The notes beneath the pieces are model-generated. The model worked only from the letters and a program-made list of their open reading frames with translations, was not told where the DNA came from and did no database searches. The position numbers and the translations under genes were made by a program. A stretch of DNA of 64,000 nucleotides from Rhizobium leguminosarum (GTDB taxonomy: Bacteria > Pseudomonadota > Alphaproteobacteria > Rhizobiales > Rhizobiaceae), in assembly GCF_001679785.1 (NCBI RefSeq), contig NZ_CP016286.1, positions 3,038,001 through 3,102,000 on the forward strand. The letters run 5' to 3'. This document shows, piece by piece, positions 18,051-26,726 of the stretch; the stretch's first letter is position 1; every line of letters starts with the position of its first letter.

Positions 18051-18935
18051 ATGTCGAGCACTTGGGTGACAACGCGCGCGTGGCTTTTGATGCTGCCGCT
18101 TCTCGTGGTCATGATTTCAGTCATCGGCTGGCCTCTGATCGATACCGTCGGCCTCTCCTTCACCGACGCCAAGCTGGTCGGCACGGAAGGCAGCTTCGTC
18201 GGCATCGACAACTACGTGAAGATGATCTCCGGTTCGAATTTCCAGCGCACGCTCGTCACCACCGCATGGTTCGCAATCGTCTCGGTCGCCGCCGAAATGG
18301 TAATCGGCGTGCTTGCCGCCCTGCTGCTGAACCAGCAATTCCGCGGCCGGACCGCGCTTCGTGCCCTGATGATCCTGCCCTGGGCGCTGCCGACCGTCGT
18401 CAACGCCACGCTCTGGCGGCTAATCTACAATCCGGAATATGGCGCGCTGAATGCCGCCTTGACGCAGCTCGGCCTGTTAGAAGCCTACCGCTCCTGGCTC
18501 GGCGAACCGGGCACGGCGCTGGCGGCCCTGATCGTCGCCGACTGCTGGAAGAATTTCCCGCTGGTGGCGCTGATCGCGCTGGCTGCACTCCAGGCCGTGC
18601 CGCGCGACATCACCGCCGCCTCGCTGGTCGACGGCGCCGGCGCTTTCGCCCGCTTCCGTTTCGTCATCCTGCCTTATCTCGCCGGCCCGCTGATGGTGGC
18701 CCTGGTGTTGCGCACGATCGAAGCCTTCAAGGTCTTCGACATCATCTGGGTCATGACCCGCGGCGGCCCGGCCAACAGCACCCGCACGCTGTCGATCCTC
18801 GTCTATCAGGAAGCCTTCTCTTTCCAACGGGCAGGCTCCGGCGCCTCCCTGGCGTTGATCGTCACGCTGCTGGTGACGCTGCTTGCTGCCGGCTACGCCG
18901 CCCTGGTGCGCAAGACCGCGGGGAGTGCAGCCTGA
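18051..18935 (+). CDS. Sugar ABC importer permease (MalF type)
   Basis: 294 aa, starts MSSTWVTTRAWLLMLPLLVVM. Six predicted helices. The EAA loop is visible as PRDITAASLVDGAGAFARF at about residues 185-205, and WVMTRGGPANST is the typical MalF segment after it. It forms the channel with the next gene, whose start overlaps this stop by one base (TGATG). Confidence 0.9.
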   Translation: MSSTWVTTRAWLLMLPLLVVMISVIGWPLIDTVGLSFTDAKLVGTEGSFVGIDNYVKMISGSNFQRTLVTTAWFAIVSVAAEMVIGVLAALLLNQQFRGRTALRALMILPWALPTVVNATLWRLIYNPEYGALNAALTQLGLLEAYRSWLGEPGTALAALIVADCWKNFPLVALIALAALQAVPRDITAASLVDGAGAFARFRFVILPYLAGPLMVALVLRTIEAFKVFDIIWVMTRGGPANSTRTLSILVYQEAFSFQRAGSGASLALIVTLLVTLLAAGYAALVRKTAGSAA

Positions 18936-19780
18936 TGGAACGCCAGAGCCCACTTTTTTCCGCCTTCATTCACCTCTGCGCGCTGCTGCTTGCCGCCGTC
19001 ATCCTGGCGCCGATCCTCTGGCTATTCATCATGAGCATCTCGCCGGCCGCCGACCTTGCGGCAAAGCCGCTGCGCTGGTGGCCGCAGGCGGCGGATTTCT
19101 CACGCTACGGCGTGCTGCTCTCGACGCTCGAAAACAGCGCAGGCGCCGCCTTCACATCGTCTCTGCGCAACAGCATAGAGGTGGCGGGCATGGCGACGAT
19201 CGCCGCCATTGCGCTCGCCATTCCGGCCGGCTGGGCAGTGTCGCGCACGCCGTCCGTCGGCTGGTCGCTGTCGATGGTGATCGCCACCTACATGCTGCCG
19301 CCGGTGGCGCTCGCCGTGCCGCTTTACATGGGCCTTTCCCATCTCGGCATGCTGAACAATGTCTTCGGCCTCGCCCTCGTCTATCTCACCATCCTTGCGC
19401 CCTTCACCACCTGGCTGATGAAGTCGGGTTTTGATTCCATCCCGCGCGAGATCGAATCCGCCGCGATGATCGACGGCGCCGGCCTGTTCCAAACGCTCAG
19501 GATCATCACGCTGCCGCTGGCCGCCCCCGTCGTCGCGACGTCAAGCCTCTTTGCCTTCCTGCTTGCCTGGGATGAATTCTTCTATGCGCTGCTCTTCACC
19601 TCGGACCAGCGCGCAAAGACGCTGACCGTCGCCATTGCCGATCTCGCCGGCGGCCGCGTTTCCGATTACGGACTGATCGCCACGGCAGGCGTGCTCGCCG
19701 CCCTGCCCCCGGTGCTGATCGGTCTTCTCATGCAACGCGCCCTGATTTCGGGGCTCACCAGCGGCGGCGTCAAGGGATGA
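18935..19780 (+). CDS. Sugar ABC importer permease (MalG type)
   Basis: 281 aa beginning MERQSPLFSAFIHLCALLLA. The ATG shares its A with the upstream TGA. Six helices; the EAA loop reads PREIESAAMIDGAGLFQTL; the protein ends GLTSGGVKG, a standard MalG-type ending. A longer open frame from 18062 exists but overlaps the previous permease out of frame and is rejected. The stop overlaps the SIS gene start (ATGA). Confidence 0.9.
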   Translation: MERQSPLFSAFIHLCALLLAAVILAPILWLFIMSISPAADLAAKPLRWWPQAADFSRYGVLLSTLENSAGAAFTSSLRNSIEVAGMATIAAIALAIPAGWAVSRTPSVGWSLSMVIATYMLPPVALAVPLYMGLSHLGMLNNVFGLALVYLTILAPFTTWLMKSGFDSIPREIESAAMIDGAGLFQTLRIITLPLAAPVVATSSLFAFLLAWDEFFYALLFTSDQRAKTLTVAIADLAGGRVSDYGLIATAGVLAALPPVLIGLLMQRALISGLTSGGVKG

Positions 19781-20799
19781 ACATGACATCAGAAAGACCC
19801 CGGCCGGCCGGACTTGCCGCGATCGATCGCGAAATGGCGCGCCAGCATGCCGATGCGATCGCCTCCTATGAAGCGGCCAAGCTGATGGCCGTCAGGGCCG
19901 CCGCCTCGCTGAAGAAGACCGGCAGGCTGCTGCTCATCGGGATGGGAGGCTCGCATGCCGTCAACCGCGCCGTCGAGCCGCTCTATCGGAGCCTCGGCGT
20001 CGATGCCGTCGCCTTGCCGCTGTCCGAACAGCTCGGCCAGCCGCTGCCGATCGCCGGCAGGACGACCTTCGTCACCTCGCAATCCGGCGAAAGCGCCGAA
20101 GTCGTGCGCTGGTTCAACGAGACCGGCGGCACGGAGGAGACTTTCGGCCTGACACTCGAAAGCAATTCCTTCCTCGCAAGAACCGCCCCATCGCTGGTGG
20201 GCAGCGGCGGCACCGAGCTCGCCTTCGCCGCAACCCGCAGCCTAACGTTGACTTTCGCCCTGCATCTGGCAATCCTATCCGCCCTCGGCGAAGATCCCAA
20301 CGCCGCCCTTGCCGCCCTCAGGGCGCCGGAAGATCATGACATCGCCGCAGCCCTCTCGGCGCTCGAAAACGTCGCGACCATTGTCACGTCGGGCCGCCGG
20401 CTGCAGGGCATCGCCGAGGCGCTTGCGCTTGGATTGACCGAGCTATCGCGCCGTCCCTGCTTCTCACTCGAAGGCGGCCAGCTGCGCCACGGACCGATGG
20501 AGATGCTGGGGCCGGAGGTCGGCGTCGTGCTGTTCCGCGGCTTGGACGAGACGGCTGGCCTGGTGACGGCGATGGCGACATCCGCCGTCGAGACCGGCGC
20601 TCCGGTCATCCTGTTCGACGCATCCGGGCAAGCGCCCGTCGCCGGCGCGGTGACGATCCGCTTTGCCCCGGCCACCGGTCTTGCCGCGATTTTCGCCATG
20701 CTGCCGGTCGCCCAGCGGCTGATGATCGCCTTTGCCGATGCCCGCGTGGAGAATGCCGGAACGCCGGTTCGATCCACCAAAATCACCCGGAGCGAATGA
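19777..20799 (+). CDS. SIS-domain sugar isomerase/deglycase
   Basis: 340 aa with two SIS (sugar isomerase) folds like the isomerase half of GlmS. The first phosphosugar site is GRLLLIGMGGSHAVNRAVEPL, split at residues 47-67, followed by TFVTSQSGESAEVVRWF. The second half contains SLEGGQLRHGPMEML, typical of GlmS/AgaS/FrlB proteins. Partnered with a PfkB kinase, it resembles FrlB, which splits fructoselysine-6-phosphate to glucose-6-phosphate and lysine. Amino-sugar deaminase/isomerase is the alternative. A start six bases later is also possible. Confidence 0.8.
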   Translation: MNMTSERPRPAGLAAIDREMARQHADAIASYEAAKLMAVRAAASLKKTGRLLLIGMGGSHAVNRAVEPLYRSLGVDAVALPLSEQLGQPLPIAGRTTFVTSQSGESAEVVRWFNETGGTEETFGLTLESNSFLARTAPSLVGSGGTELAFAATRSLTLTFALHLAILSALGEDPNAALAALRAPEDHDIAAALSALENVATIVTSGRRLQGIAEALALGLTELSRRPCFSLEGGQLRHGPMEMLGPEVGVVLFRGLDETAGLVTAMATSAVETGAPVILFDASGQAPVAGAVTIRFAPATGLAAIFAMLPVAQRLMIAFADARVENAGTPVRSTKITRSE

Positions 20800-21729
20800 A
20801 TGCGGCCGCTTGCAGTGATCGGCAACGTCAATGTCGACCTGATCCTTGGCCCGGCCGCCCCCTGGCCGAAGGCCGGGACGGAGATCATCGTTGACCATGA
20901 CGAGTTGCGCGTCGGCGGAGCCGCCGGCAACAGCGCCCTCGCCTGGCAAGCGCTCGGCGTCGAATTCGAGATCGCCGCCAATATCGGCAGTGATCAGTTC
21001 GGCCGCTGGCTGAGCGAAGCCTTCGGCCACCGTTCCGACAAGTGGCCCGTACGTCCTGAGAAAACGACGCTCTCCGTCGGCATCACCCATCCGGACGGCG
21101 AGCGCACCTTCTTCACGACCAAGGGCCACCTGCCGCGTTTCAGCCTGACAGACGTCTTCACCGTCATCGAGGGCGCAAGACTGCAGGGCGGCTGCGCGCT
21201 TCTCTGCGGCTCGTTCCTGACCGACGATCTGACAGGAGAATACGGCAAGTTCTTCGACTGGGCCGACAGCCATGGCATCACCGTTGCGCTCGACACCGGC
21301 TGGCCGCTCGACGGCTGGACGGACGAGAATTGCGCAGCGACACGCGCCTGGCTCTCCCGCAGCGGTGTCGCGCTGCTGAACGAGGTCGAATCAACGACGC
21401 TTGCCGGCATCGCCGATCCGATCGAGGCCGCGCGTCACATCAAATCGCATATGCCGGCGGGTGCGATCGTCGTCGTCAAACGCGGCCCGGACGGCGCTCT
21501 CGCGATCGGGCCGGGCGGCAGCTTGGTTTCGGTGGCGGCACCCGTTGTCGAAGTCGTCGATACGATCGGCGCCGGCGATGTCTTCAACGCCGCCTTTCTC
21601 GCCGCGCTCGCAAGCAGTGAGCCGCTGGTTTCCTGCCTGATGGCGGGAACCGAGGTTGCCTCGCGCGCCATCTCCACTCTTCCCCGCAACTATGGCGGCC
21701 CGACATCTCTTCAGGAGCCCTTGCGATGA
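20800..21729 (+). CDS. PfkB-family carbohydrate kinase
   Basis: 309 aa, ribokinase fold. The N-terminal substrate motif is IGNVNVDLILG, with GGAAGNSALA following. The C-terminal anion-hole motif DTIGAGDVFNAAF contains the catalytic Asp. It starts directly after the SIS gene stop and ends in an ATGA overlap with the ATPase gene. In the FrlB/FrlD scheme, the kinase phosphorylates the imported sugar before the SIS enzyme acts. Exact sugar unknown. Confidence 0.88.
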   Translation: MRPLAVIGNVNVDLILGPAAPWPKAGTEIIVDHDELRVGGAAGNSALAWQALGVEFEIAANIGSDQFGRWLSEAFGHRSDKWPVRPEKTTLSVGITHPDGERTFFTTKGHLPRFSLTDVFTVIEGARLQGGCALLCGSFLTDDLTGEYGKFFDWADSHGITVALDTGWPLDGWTDENCAATRAWLSRSGVALLNEVESTTLAGIADPIEAARHIKSHMPAGAIVVVKRGPDGALAIGPGGSLVSVAAPVVEVVDTIGAGDVFNAAFLAALASSEPLVSCLMAGTEVASRAISTLPRNYGGPTSLQEPLR

Positions 21730-22799
21730 GCGCGCTCGAAATTCAGAACATCCGCAAGACCTATGGCGACGTCGAGACGCTGAAAGGCATCGACGTCTCG
21801 TTGGAAAGCGGGGAGTTCCTGGTGCTGCTCGGCTCCTCCGGCTGCGGCAAGTCCACGCTGCTGAACATCATCGCCGGCCTTGCCGAGGCGACGAGCGGCG
21901 ATGTCAGGATCGGCGGCCGCTCGGTGCTCGGCGTGCATCCGAAGGACCGCGACATTGCCATGGTCTTTCAATCCTATGCGCTCTATCCCAATCTGACGGT
22001 GCACCGGAACATCGGCTTCGGCCTGGAAATGCGCAAGGTGGCAGCACCCGAGCGCGAGAAGGCCGTGCGCGATGCCGCCAAGCTCCTGCAGATCGAAAAC
22101 CTCCTCGACCGCAAGCCGAGCCAGCTTTCCGGCGGTCAGCGCCAGCGGGTCGCGATCGGCCGAGCGCTGGTGCGTAAGCCTGAGGTGTTCCTCTTCGACG
22201 AACCGCTCTCCAACCTTGACGCCAAGCTGCGCATGGAGATGCGCACCGAGATCAAGCGGCTGCATCAGATGCTGAAGACCACGGTCGTCTACGTCACCCA
22301 TGACCAGATCGAGGCGATGACGCTGGCGAGCCGCATCGCCGTCATGCGCGACGGCCGCATCGAGCAGCTGGGCACGCCGGAGGAGATCTACAACCATCCG
22401 GCAACGCTCTATGTCGCGACCTTCGTCGGCGCGCCGCCGATGAACCTGCTGAAGGCGACGGTGCGCGGCGGTGGCCTAGCGCTTTCCGGCTCCAATGCGA
22501 TCCTGCCCCTGCCCGCTCGCTTCCGCCAGACGGCCGGCGATGGCCGCGACCTTATCCTCGGGATCCGTCCCGAGGCGCTTCGCACGGACGGTGCCGGCCC
22601 GTCGATCGAGGCATGCCTTGAGGTCGCAGAGCTGACCGGCCCGGAACTCGTCGTCACCGCCCTTGCCGAAAATCAGCGCCTGATGGCCTGCCTGCCGCCA
22701 CGCACACCGATCCGCGACAACGAAAAGCTCACCCTCTTTTTCGACGAGGAAGCAATGCATCTCTTCGACCCGGAAACCGGTCTCAGCTGCGGCCGCTAG
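21726..22799 (+). CDS. Sugar ABC importer, ATP-binding subunit (MalK/UgpC type)
   Basis: 357 aa. Walker A GSSGCGKST, signature LSGGQRQRV, Walker [14 protein letters not shown]-loop VTHDQ, and a C-terminal MalK-type regulatory domain. It is the last gene of the six-gene operon and powers the importer at 16737-19780. The TAG stop is also the first three bases of a long palindromic repeat, which may terminate the transcript. Confidence 0.92.
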   Translation: MSALEIQNIRKTYGDVETLKGIDVSLESGEFLVLLGSSGCGKSTLLNIIAGLAEATSGDVRIGGRSVLGVHPKDRDIAMVFQSYALYPNLTVHRNIGFGLEMRKVAAPEREKAVRDAAKLLQIENLLDRKPSQLSGGQRQRVAIGRALVRKPEVFLFDEPLSNLDAKLRMEMRTEIKRLHQMLKTTVVYVTHDQIEAMTLASRIAVMRDGRIEQLGTPEEIYNHPATLYVATFVGAPPMNLLKATVRGGGLALSGSNAILPLPARFRQTAGDGRDLILGIRPEALRTDGAGPSIEACLEVAELTGPELVVTALAENQRLMACLPPRTPIRDNEKLTLFFDEEAMHLFDPETGLSCGR

Positions 22800-22848
22800 A
22801 ACAGGATGATTTTAGGCCGGATCGGCCTAAAATCTGAATCCTGTTCTA
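22797..22848. repeat. Long perfect hairpin repeat overlapping the operon stop codon
   Basis: The outer arms TAGAACAGGAT (22797-22807) and ATCCTGTTCTA (22838-22848) pair fully. The inner arms GATTTTAGGCCG (22808-22819) and CGGCCTAAAATC (22823-22834) pair fully around a 3-base loop. Elements with the GAACAGGAT...CCTGTTC ends are common between genes of Rhizobium. The outer arm starts at the TAG of the ATPase gene. It could act as a terminator or 3' stabiliser. Confidence 0.75.
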
Positions 22849-22860
22849 CATTATATAGTT

Positions 22861-22910
22861 AGAGCATGATGTCGTCCGAAAACCGCTCACACTTTTCGGC
22901 ATCATGCTCT
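22861..22910. repeat. RIME-type palindromic repeat
   Basis: AGAGCATGATG (22861-22871) pairs with CATCATGCTCT (22900-22910), with CCGAAAA/TTTTCGG pairing inside. This is the recognisable rhizobial intergenic mosaic element type. Confidence 0.75.
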
Positions 22911-23017
22911 AGAGCATGTCGCGGGAAAACTGTGCAGGGGTTTTGCGACAACGACATGCGTAAAAACAAGGACCTAAAGCGCGAGGAGCGAATCTGAAAG
23001 ATCGCGACGCGCTTTAG
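22911..23017. repeat. RIME-associated repeat, copy 1
   Basis: A second mosaic unit follows directly: AGAGCATGTCG pairs loosely with CGACATGCG, and CTAAAGCGCG (22974-22983) pairs exactly with CGCGCTTTAG (23008-23017). A diverged second copy lies at 40761-40861. It separates the sugar operon from the convergent glucanase gene. Confidence 0.7.
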
Positions 23018-23045
23018 CGATGGAACGGCTATCCCAGTCAGTTAT

Positions 23046-23873
23046 TCAATTTGCCGCGTCGGTGGGCTTGCGCTGGTAGACGTGAATATAGTCGACGAGC
23101 AGAATGGAAGGATTCGGCGTTTCATCGATCGGCCAACCCGAGCCGAGTGCCAGGTTCACCAGCGGATAGAACGGCATGTGGAATTCCTTCGGCGTATCGA
23201 AGCTCCAGATGAACTTACGGTCGAAGTAGAAGCTCGTCTTGTCAGCTTGGATATCGACGCCGTAGGTGTGATAGTCGCTGTTCAAAATTCCGTCCTGGAC
23301 CTTTTGCCAATAGCCGCCGGTGCTGTTCTGACCGCCCTGGCTCTGACGCCAGATATGAAAGCCCATGCTGAATTCGTAGGGCGCGCGTCCATAATATTCC
23401 AGGACGTCGATCTCGGCGGTGTATTTCGACCGGTCGAGCCCGATCAGCCAGAATGCCGGCCAAACGCCCTTGCCAGGCGGCAGCTTCATCCTTGCTTCGA
23501 AATAGCCGAACTGCTGCGAGAACCCTTCGCCTTTCGGGTTCACCGACGACAGCAGGCCTGAGCGCCAGGTTCCATCGGCCTCCTTGCGCGCTTCGATCTT
23601 CAGAATTCCCTGATCGGTGGTAAACGGAAAGCCGGGGGCCGGATCTGTGAAACGGGCGTCACCGAAATCGCCGTTCCAGGGTGTGTGGGCGATCCAGCGG
23701 GAGGTTTTCTCTCCCCAGGCCGAGACGTCGAGACTGTCGAAACTCTCTTCGAACGTCAGCTGGTACGCATCGATATTAAGTGGTTCCTGAGCCACGCTGG
23801 GTTGGCCGGGCAACGCGCCCAGACCAAGAACGATAAGCAGACCCAGAGCCTTAGAAGATATTCCGTAACGCAT
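23046..23873 (-). CDS. Secreted GH16 beta-glucanase (ExoK-like)
   Basis: 275 aa from MRYGISSKALGLLIVLGLG, preceded by GGAGGAACAG. A signal peptide ends around QPSVAQ. The GH16 catalytic signature EIDVLEYYG (nucleophile Glu, Asp, acid/base Glu) is intact, followed by YHTYGVDIQADKTSFYFD. Family members hydrolyse mixed beta-1,3-1,4-glucans; in rhizobia, ExoK/ExsH trim nascent succinoglycan. It lies at the edge of the polysaccharide cluster, so it probably shortens the polymer made by the neighbouring genes. Confidence 0.88.
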   Translation of the reverse strand: MRYGISSKALGLLIVLGLGALPGQPSVAQEPLNIDAYQLTFEESFDSLDVSAWGEKTSRWIAHTPWNGDFGDARFTDPAPGFPFTTDQGILKIEARKEADGTWRSGLLSSVNPKGEGFSQQFGYFEARMKLPPGKGVWPAFWLIGLDRSKYTAEIDVLEYYGRAPYEFSMGFHIWRQSQGGQNSTGGYWQKVQDGILNSDYHTYGVDIQADKTSFYFDRKFIWSFDTPKEFHMPFYPLVNLALGSGWPIDETPNPSILLVDYIHVYQRKPTDAAN

Positions 23874-23921
23874 TCTGTTCCTCCGAAAACGCCAAACATC
23901 GTTGGACTGCACTTGTCTCGA

Positions 23922-25403
23922 TCATGAAGTGAGAACCCTGTTTCGTCGCGGCATGAGCCTGTGGACGACGATGGTCTCGATGCCGTCGGGCCTTCCGACA
24001 ACCTGCCACACGAGTAGCGCGAAGGCCCAGAAGATCGCCACTGCCGCCCCGCCGCTAAGCGCCAGGCTGACGACCAGGTTGAGGCCGACAGGCATGGCGG
24101 CGAGCATCGGCTCCATCCACAGCAGGAAAGCGATCATCGGCACGCTCGCGGCCAAAGGCCTTAAAAAGGCGTGCAACTGGGCGGCGAGCGTCGCACCGAT
24201 CAGCCGCCGCGTAATGATCAGCGATGCGGCATAGGCGACAAGCACCGCCACGATCCGCGCGCCCAGTGCTCCTGCCACCTGAAAGTAGACAATGCCCAGG
24301 ATGGTGACCGGAACTCTGACGGCGAACTCGGCAAACATCCGGAGAGCGAGATAACGGGTTTTGTTGAGCACCATAGCCAATGGCGGCATCATGTTCGTCG
24401 GAAGACCGAGCAGACTGCCGATGCACAACCACTGCAGAATCGGCGCGGCGGATGCCCATTTCTCGCCGACGATGATCCGCACGGCCGGCTCGGCAAGCAA
24501 GGCGAGCGCGATGAGGATGGGCGCTGCCACGAAGGTGATCGCATTCGTCGCCTTCAGATAGGCAGCGATCAGATTACGACGGTCATCGACGGTCGAGAAT
24601 GCCGCCATCAGCGGACGCAACAATGGCCCGACGAAGGTCTGGTATGGAATAGCGGCGATATTGTCGGCGACGCTGAAGGCGCCGAAAGTCGACAAGCCCG
24701 TGAATCGCGGCAAAAGCAGCCGGTCCAGTTGCCAGTTGATCGAACTCAGCACCTGCGAGACGGTGTTCCAGCTGATCATGTCCTGAAAGTGCTTCCACTC
24801 GGAAAGGCTGAACCTCGGTCGCATCGGCGCAAAGACATAGGAGGTGATCGCCGCAGCGGTCGGGCCTGCAACCGCGCCGATCGCCAGTCCCCAATAGCTG
24901 CCGGTCGCGACCGCCACCCCGACACCAAACAGCAGTGTCGACCCCTTGGTAATGAGATCGAGTGCGAATTCGCGTTTGAAATCGAACCGCTGCATGAAGA
25001 GGACCATGCGCGGGCTGATCACGCTGCGCATGGCAGGCGCAATCGAGAGCACGGCGACAAGAGAGAAAAGCCGGGGATCGTCATAAATCAGAGCCATCGG
25101 CCAGGAGATGACCATCATCAGCATGCTGATGGCCACACCTCGAAGCAGGCTGAGGGTAAGGGCGGTGGCAAACATATCGTCCGAAGGTGACGGCTGGCGC
25201 ATCAGGGCCTGCGTCAGCGGCAGGTCCAGGATTGTCTCGACGATGACCAGAACAGAGGTCGCGATGGCGACAAGGCCGAAATCCTCCGGGCTCAAAAGCC
25301 TTGCGAGGATGAGGAGGCTGACGAAATCGAGCAATCGCGCCAAGAACTTCCCGCTGATGGTCCAGATACTCGCCGTCGCCGTCCTCTGAGATACGCTTGA
25401 CAT
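23922..25403 (-). CDS. Polysaccharide flippase (Wzx/PST family)
   Basis: 493 aa, very hydrophobic, about 12-14 predicted helices. It starts MSSVSQRTATASIWTISGKFLARLLDFVSLLILARLLSPEDFG, here quoted in parts (residues 8-20 and RLLSPEDFGLVA), typical of MOP/PST flippases such as ExoT and WzxC. It would move lipid-linked repeat units across the inner membrane to the polymerase. It is read in the same direction as the two GT4 genes and the Crp-like gene upstream, suggesting one transcript from 28.8 to 23.0 kb. Confidence 0.88.
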   Translation of the reverse strand: MSSVSQRTATASIWTISGKFLARLLDFVSLLILARLLSPEDFGLVAIATSVLVIVETILDLPLTQALMRQPSPSDDMFATALTLSLLRGVAISMLMMVISWPMALIYDDPRLFSLVAVLSIAPAMRSVISPRMVLFMQRFDFKREFALDLITKGSTLLFGVGVAVATGSYWGLAIGAVAGPTAAAITSYVFAPMRPRFSLSEWKHFQDMISWNTVSQVLSSINWQLDRLLLPRFTGLSTFGAFSVADNIAAIPYQTFVGPLLRPLMAAFSTVDDRRNLIAAYLKATNAITFVAAPILIALALLAEPAVRIIVGEKWASAAPILQWLCIGSLLGLPTNMMPPLAMVLNKTRYLALRMFAEFAVRVPVTILGIVYFQVAGALGARIVAVLVAYAASLIITRRLIGATLAAQLHAFLRPLAASVPMIAFLLWMEPMLAAMPVGLNLVVSLALSGGAAVAIFWAFALLVWQVVGRPDGIETIVVHRLMPRRNRVLTS

Positions 25404-25481
25404 GATCTGTTTTTATTCCTCGTCGCCGGATTGAGACGGTTTCGGCCGCAGCAGCAAGACAGGCAGTTCCTTTCCCTGTTC

Positions 25482-26726
25482 TCAGCTTACCCGTCTTCTG
25501 AAGACCTCGGCGGATCGGTCGCCATGGTCGGTCAGTTTCTGCTCGATCAGGCTGGACAGACGGTCGCGGAACACGGCGGAAGAGAATTTCAGCGAGTGCG
25601 CGCGGATGGCATGCGGATCGATATCGTCCTCCACCTCTTCGAACGCCGCCATCGTTTCCAACAGAGCTTCCGTGGTCTGCTCAGCGAAGCGAAATCCGAC
25701 CTGCGGCGAGCAAACGGTTTCCCTGGCGCCGCCGGCGTCGAAAGCCAGGACCGGCCGCCCTGATGCCATGGCTTCCACCGGCAGGATGCCGAAATCCTCC
25801 GTGCCCGGAAACAAGAGGGCGCGGCATCGCGACAGATGGTCGCGCAGAACGTTGAAGGGCTGATGGCCGAGAAACTCAACGGTCGGTCCGGCAATCGACT
25901 TCAGATAGGCCAGTTGTTCTCCCTCGCCGATCACGACCAGCTTTCGGCCGGCCTCGGTGCAGGCGCGAACGGCGATATCCGGCCGCTTGTAGGTGGTCAG
26001 CTGTCCCGCATAGAGATAGAACTCGCCCTTCCCCTTCCCCACTGCAAAATCGTCGGTCGCAACCGGCGGATGGATGACGATCGATTCCCGGTCGTAGAAG
26101 CGGCGGATGCGGCTCGCGACATAATCGGAATTGGCAACGAACACGTCGACCCGCGAGGAGGTCGTCACGTCCCAGGCGCGCAGCATGGGTGCGGTGATCG
26201 ACATCATTGCGCGACCCACCCAGGGCAGGCCATGGCGGTAGACATGGAACTGATCCCAGATGTAGCGCATCGGCGAATGGCAGTAGCAGACATGCAGGGC
26301 ATCGGCGCGCGTGATGATGCCCTTGGCGGGTCCGGATTCGCTCGACAGCACGAGATCGTAATCCTGTAGATCGAACTGCTCGAGCGCGAAGGGCATCAGC
26401 GGCAACATCTTGGTATAATGCCGCTTTGCACCGGGGATCTTCTGCAGGAAGGATGTGCGGATGTTCCGCGTCTTCAGAAAATCGCTGATGCGATCCCGGT
26501 TGCAGACGAGGGTGAAGATGTCGGCCTGCGGAAACATGCGGCACAGCTCTTCGACGACCTTCTCGCCACCACGCATCGAAACGAGCCAATAATGGACGAT
26601 GGCGACACGAAGCTGCTTGGTATCGCTCGCGCTTCCGGCCTCAGTGACACGTCTTTTCGCCATGACAGGCGCATCGCCGAGAAATGCCCTCGCGTCGGGA
26701 AGAGAGGTTGTTGCCTTAAGGGTCAA
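25482..26726 (-). CDS. GT4 glycosyltransferase
   Basis: 414 aa. I place the start at TTG 26726: AAGGAG lies seven bases upstream, and TTGA overlaps the stop of the preceding gene. An ATG at 26663 lacks a ribosome site. The GT-B fold is clear: VRGGEK-like SMRGGEKVVEELCRMFP near the N-terminus, then VEFLGHQPF, and the catalytic E-x7-E motif EDFGILPVE with MASGRPVLAF. It transfers a sugar from a nucleotide donor, often GDP-mannose in this group, to a lipid-linked intermediate on the cytosolic face. Confidence 0.88.
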   Translation of the reverse strand: MTLKATTSLPDARAFLGDAPVMAKRRVTEAGSASDTKQLRVAIVHYWLVSMRGGEKVVEELCRMFPQADIFTLVCNRDRISDFLKTRNIRTSFLQKIPGAKRHYTKMLPLMPFALEQFDLQDYDLVLSSESGPAKGIITRADALHVCYCHSPMRYIWDQFHVYRHGLPWVGRAMMSITAPMLRAWDVTTSSRVDVFVANSDYVASRIRRFYDRESIVIHPPVATDDFAVGKGKGEFYLYAGQLTTYKRPDIAVRACTEAGRKLVVIGEGEQLAYLKSIAGPTVEFLGHQPFNVLRDHLSRCRALLFPGTEDFGILPVEAMASGRPVLAFDAGGARETVCSPQVGFRFAEQTTEALLETMAAFEEVEDDIDPHAIRAHSLKFSSAVFRDRLSSLIEQKLTDHGDRSAEVFRRRVS

